Assembly: GCA_002341165.1 (NCBI GenBank) | Contig: DDNL01000020.1 | Coordinates: forward strand, 87,508-122,418 | From: Shewanellaceae bacterium UBA2521 | Lineage (GTDB): Bacteria > Pseudomonadota > Gammaproteobacteria > Enterobacterales > Shewanellaceae | DNA: 34,911 nucleotides | Direction of reading: 5' to 3' | In this document: positions 33,396 through 34,911 of the stretch, piece after piece | How positions within the stretch are numbered: the stretch's first letter is position 1 | How the letters are laid out: every line of letters begins with the position of its first letter | Notes under the pieces: generated by a model | What the model saw: the letters and a program-made list of their open reading frames with translations, nothing else | Told to the model about the DNA's origin: nothing | Databases searched by the model: none | Translations under genes and position numbers: made by a program

Positions 33396-33860
33396 TTAAG
33401 CTTCTTGCTGCAAATAGTTTAAAACAACTTCGTGATGGTCCTTGGTTTTGAACTGATCAAAAATATGCGCTAAATTACCCTGCTCATCAACCAAAAATGA
33501 TGTGCGAACAATGCCCATGTTCTCTCGTCCCATAAATTTCTTTAATTGCCAAACACCATAAGCTTCGCATACTTCGTGAGACACATCAGATAATAAAAGA
33601 AAATTCAAATCTTGCTTATCAACAAACTTCGCCAAAGCACTTGGCTTATCAGCACTGATACCTAAAGTCACAACATTAAGTCGTGAGAGCTCTGCTTGGT
33701 GATCTCTTAAGCCACAAGCTTGTACGGTACAGCCAGGTGTAGAGGCGCGAGGATAGAAGTAAACCAGTACTTTTTGCCCTTTAAAGTCGGCCAGTGAGAC
33801 CTCTTGGCTATTGTGATCCATTAACGTAAATTCTGGTGCCTGTTGGCCTATGTTCAACAT
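33396..33860 (-). CDS. bcp: Thiol peroxidase / bacterioferritin comigratory protein
   Basis: A 154-residue atypical 2-Cys peroxiredoxin reducing hydrogen peroxide and organic hydroperoxides with thioredoxin. Peroxidatic Cys44 is in STPGCTVQACGLRD, with resolving Cys49 five residues on, the standard BCP arrangement. YFYPRAS before it, LGISADKP and the final RTSFLVDEQGN are family features. The ATG is preceded by AGAGGT. It is 14 bases downstream of the small membrane-protein gene, so the two form an operon. Confidence 0.96.
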   Translation of the reverse strand: MLNIGQQAPEFTLMDHNSQEVSLADFKGQKVLVYFYPRASTPGCTVQACGLRDHQAELSRLNVVTLGISADKPSALAKFVDKQDLNFLLLSDVSHEVCEAYGVWQLKKFMGRENMGIVRTSFLVDEQGNLAHIFDQFKTKDHHEVVLNYLQQEA

Positions 33861-33874
33861 AATAAAACCTCTTT

Positions 33875-34231
33875 CTAGGATACAGATGAAGAATGAAAAG
33901 AATAACTTTGATAATGAAAAGCGCTGTCATGCCACATCTGTGAGAAGCTTTGAACAGATGGACTCAGTAGCACCATCAGCACTGCTATGATAAGTATCAA
34001 AGTCATGCGTACTTGCCATGATAAACGACAAGCGGTTTTGGCTTCAATAAATCGACGAGAAAAAGGCAACAACAACAAGGCAATGAGCAATAGTCCTAAA
34101 CCTAAAGCATGAGCATACATGCCTAAGATCAAAGCAAGCGTCAGTACGATAAGTCCAAGTAACCAACTGGTACAATCAGCAATCAAAGCACACAATACAA
34201 GACAACTACTTTTAAATTGATAAAAAGACAT
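33875..34231 (-). CDS. Small integral membrane protein, unknown
   Basis: 118 residues with two or three predicted transmembrane segments: about 8-28 and 30-62 (very Leu-rich: LLGLIVLTLALILG, GLGLLLIALLLLPF) and 72-92 (MTLILIIAVLMVLL). A basic loop (SRRFIEAKTACR) separates them, and the soluble tail is Ser/His/Tyr-rich (AFHYQSYSFHSSS). AAGGAGTG gives a strong ribosome binding site. I do not recognise a family. It precedes bcp by 14 bases and is likely cotranscribed. Confidence 0.72.
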   Translation of the reverse strand: MSFYQFKSSCLVLCALIADCTSWLLGLIVLTLALILGMYAHALGLGLLLIALLLLPFSRRFIEAKTACRLSWQVRMTLILIIAVLMVLLSPSVQSFSQMWHDSAFHYQSYSFHSSSVS

Positions 34232-34292
34232 TTCTTCACTCCTTAAAGCTATTTAAACCTATAAAAACGCATATTATATAACAAAAAAATAC

Positions 34293-34911
34293 TTATTTAA
34301 CCCTCATCTGATATGCAAGTTGCCCCTCTTTAATAGCTGATAGCGATAACTGTTCAGTCTTAAAAAAGTTCAGTTCTTGAATCCAGGATAGTTCGCTAAC
34401 ATGCTGAACTTGCCCTGCACTTTTATAAATCCAACTTAAGTGCTGCACCTCATGCTGAGGTAAAATAAAAGCATACTCTGTATTGTAGCCAGCATCAATT
34501 TTTATCGGATTGCCATGGTTCATCGAAAAGTACACCTCATGCTCCACATCAAAATGATCACGCAAAGAGAACATCACATATCCTGTTAAGCTGACGACTT
34601 CTGCCTCGATGCGATAGACTTCAATCATATCTGATGCACCCTCCACTACAGGTACAGATTCAGCGCGATAAGCAGCTAAAGTCTTAAGTTTTGGTTCGCT
34701 CTGTTCATCGCTCACATCAAATATGAGATCCGTATCGGCGTTCTGACATAACTCAGGGCTAACATATGTAAAAAAGTCCGAATTTGAATCCCCATAAGCA
34801 TTCGCACTTAAATCCCCGTAAAAATCAGAGCTTGAATCTTCATAGAAATATGAGCTTGAGTCTCCATATAAATCAGAGCTTGAATCTCCATATAAATCAG
34901 AGCTTGAATCT
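34293..34911 (-). CDS. Partial gene: repeat-bearing acidic protein of unknown function (5' end outside window)
   Basis: Only the last 205 or so codons are present. The frame stays open to the right edge, so the true start is outside; a GTG at 34715 is merely internal. The visible N-terminal part consists of six 8-residue repeats of the form DSSSDLYG or DSSSDFYG, giving an acidic, Ser/Tyr-rich segment. It is followed by a linker with one Cys (PELCQNADTDLIF) and a roughly 125-residue globular-looking domain containing IEAEVVSLTGYVMFSLRDHF and YNTEYAFILPQHEVQHLSWIYKS. No signal peptide or membrane segment is seen in this portion. I do not recognise the domain. Stop at 34293, 62 bases before the next gene's ATG on the same strand. 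Confidence 0.75.
   Translation of the reverse strand, partial: DSSSDLYGDSSSDLYGDSSSYFYEDSSSDFYGDLSANAYGDSNSDFFTYVSPELCQNADTDLIFDVSDEQSEPKLKTLAAYRAESVPVVEGASDMIEVYRIEAEVVSLTGYVMFSLRDHFDVEHEVYFSMNHGNPIKIDAGYNTEYAFILPQHEVQHLSWIYKSAGQVQHVSELSWIQELNFFKTEQLSLSAIKEGQLAYQMRVK
34767..34910 (-). repeat. 24-bp in-frame tandem repeat, six copies reaching the window edge
   Basis: Six consecutive 24-base units, each encoding an octapeptide: DSSSDLYG twice at the right edge, then DSSSYFYE, DSSSDFYG, DLSANAYG and DSNSDFFT toward the C-terminus. The two rightmost units are nearly identical at DNA level and the units diverge inward, so the array is probably expanding from the side outside the window. Unit length is a multiple of three, so copy-number change would keep the frame. 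Confidence 0.9.

Noticed and set aside
34767..34910. CRISPR array
   Set aside because: The 24-base units are directly adjacent with no spacers and are in frame within a coding sequence.

Overview
The window looks like chromosomal DNA of a low-GC (about 40 percent by eye) Gram-negative bacterium, most likely a gammaproteobacterium. The tRNA genes encode CCA, the tesB-ybaY pair sits side by side as in enterobacteria, and MltF, TadA and Bcp are of proteobacterial type. There are also lipoproteins with lipoboxes, an outer-membrane barrel protein and a chaperone-usher system. I cannot name the genus.

Layout. 1-118: 3' end of one tRNA and a complete tRNA-Thr(TGT). 205-3580: a secreted chalcone-isomerase-fold protein, an unidentified outer-membrane barrel protein, the lytic transglycosylase MltF and a very basic 42-residue small ORF. 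3605-4102: tadA. 4201-10888 (minus strand): a tight six-gene operon for the lower half of valine/isobutyrate catabolism (thiolase, methylmalonate-semialdehyde dehydrogenase, acyl-CoA dehydrogenase, 3-hydroxyisobutyryl-CoA hydrolase, 3-hydroxyisobutyrate dehydrogenase, SDR). 11031-12399: ybaY-like lipoprotein and tesB. 12571-13356: an unassigned 261-residue protein.

13.5-32.8 kb is the accessory and most interesting part. It holds ten tandem DUF4402-type secreted proteins: seven canonical, two divergent and one broken. Two paralogous PapD-like chaperones lie among and after them, followed by one fimbrial usher. Last comes a 2097-residue lipoprotein carrying two CotH-like (spore-coat kinase family) domains in a roughly 907-residue internal duplication. 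Almost every DUF4402 protein ends in a beta strand with a penultimate tyrosine, the classical chaperone-recognition signature of pilins. I therefore infer that they are the subunits of one chaperone-usher surface fibre. Most of the genes appear to be expressed separately: several share a promoter-like block beginning TTGAAATAC, and several are followed by their own hairpin terminator. The locus thus looks like a menu of alternative or co-assembled subunits served by a single usher.

The right end returns to household genes: a Nudix hydrolase, the peroxiredoxin Bcp and a small membrane protein. The final gene runs off the right edge. Its N-terminal part is an in-frame 24-bp tandem repeat encoding an acidic, serine-rich octapeptide.
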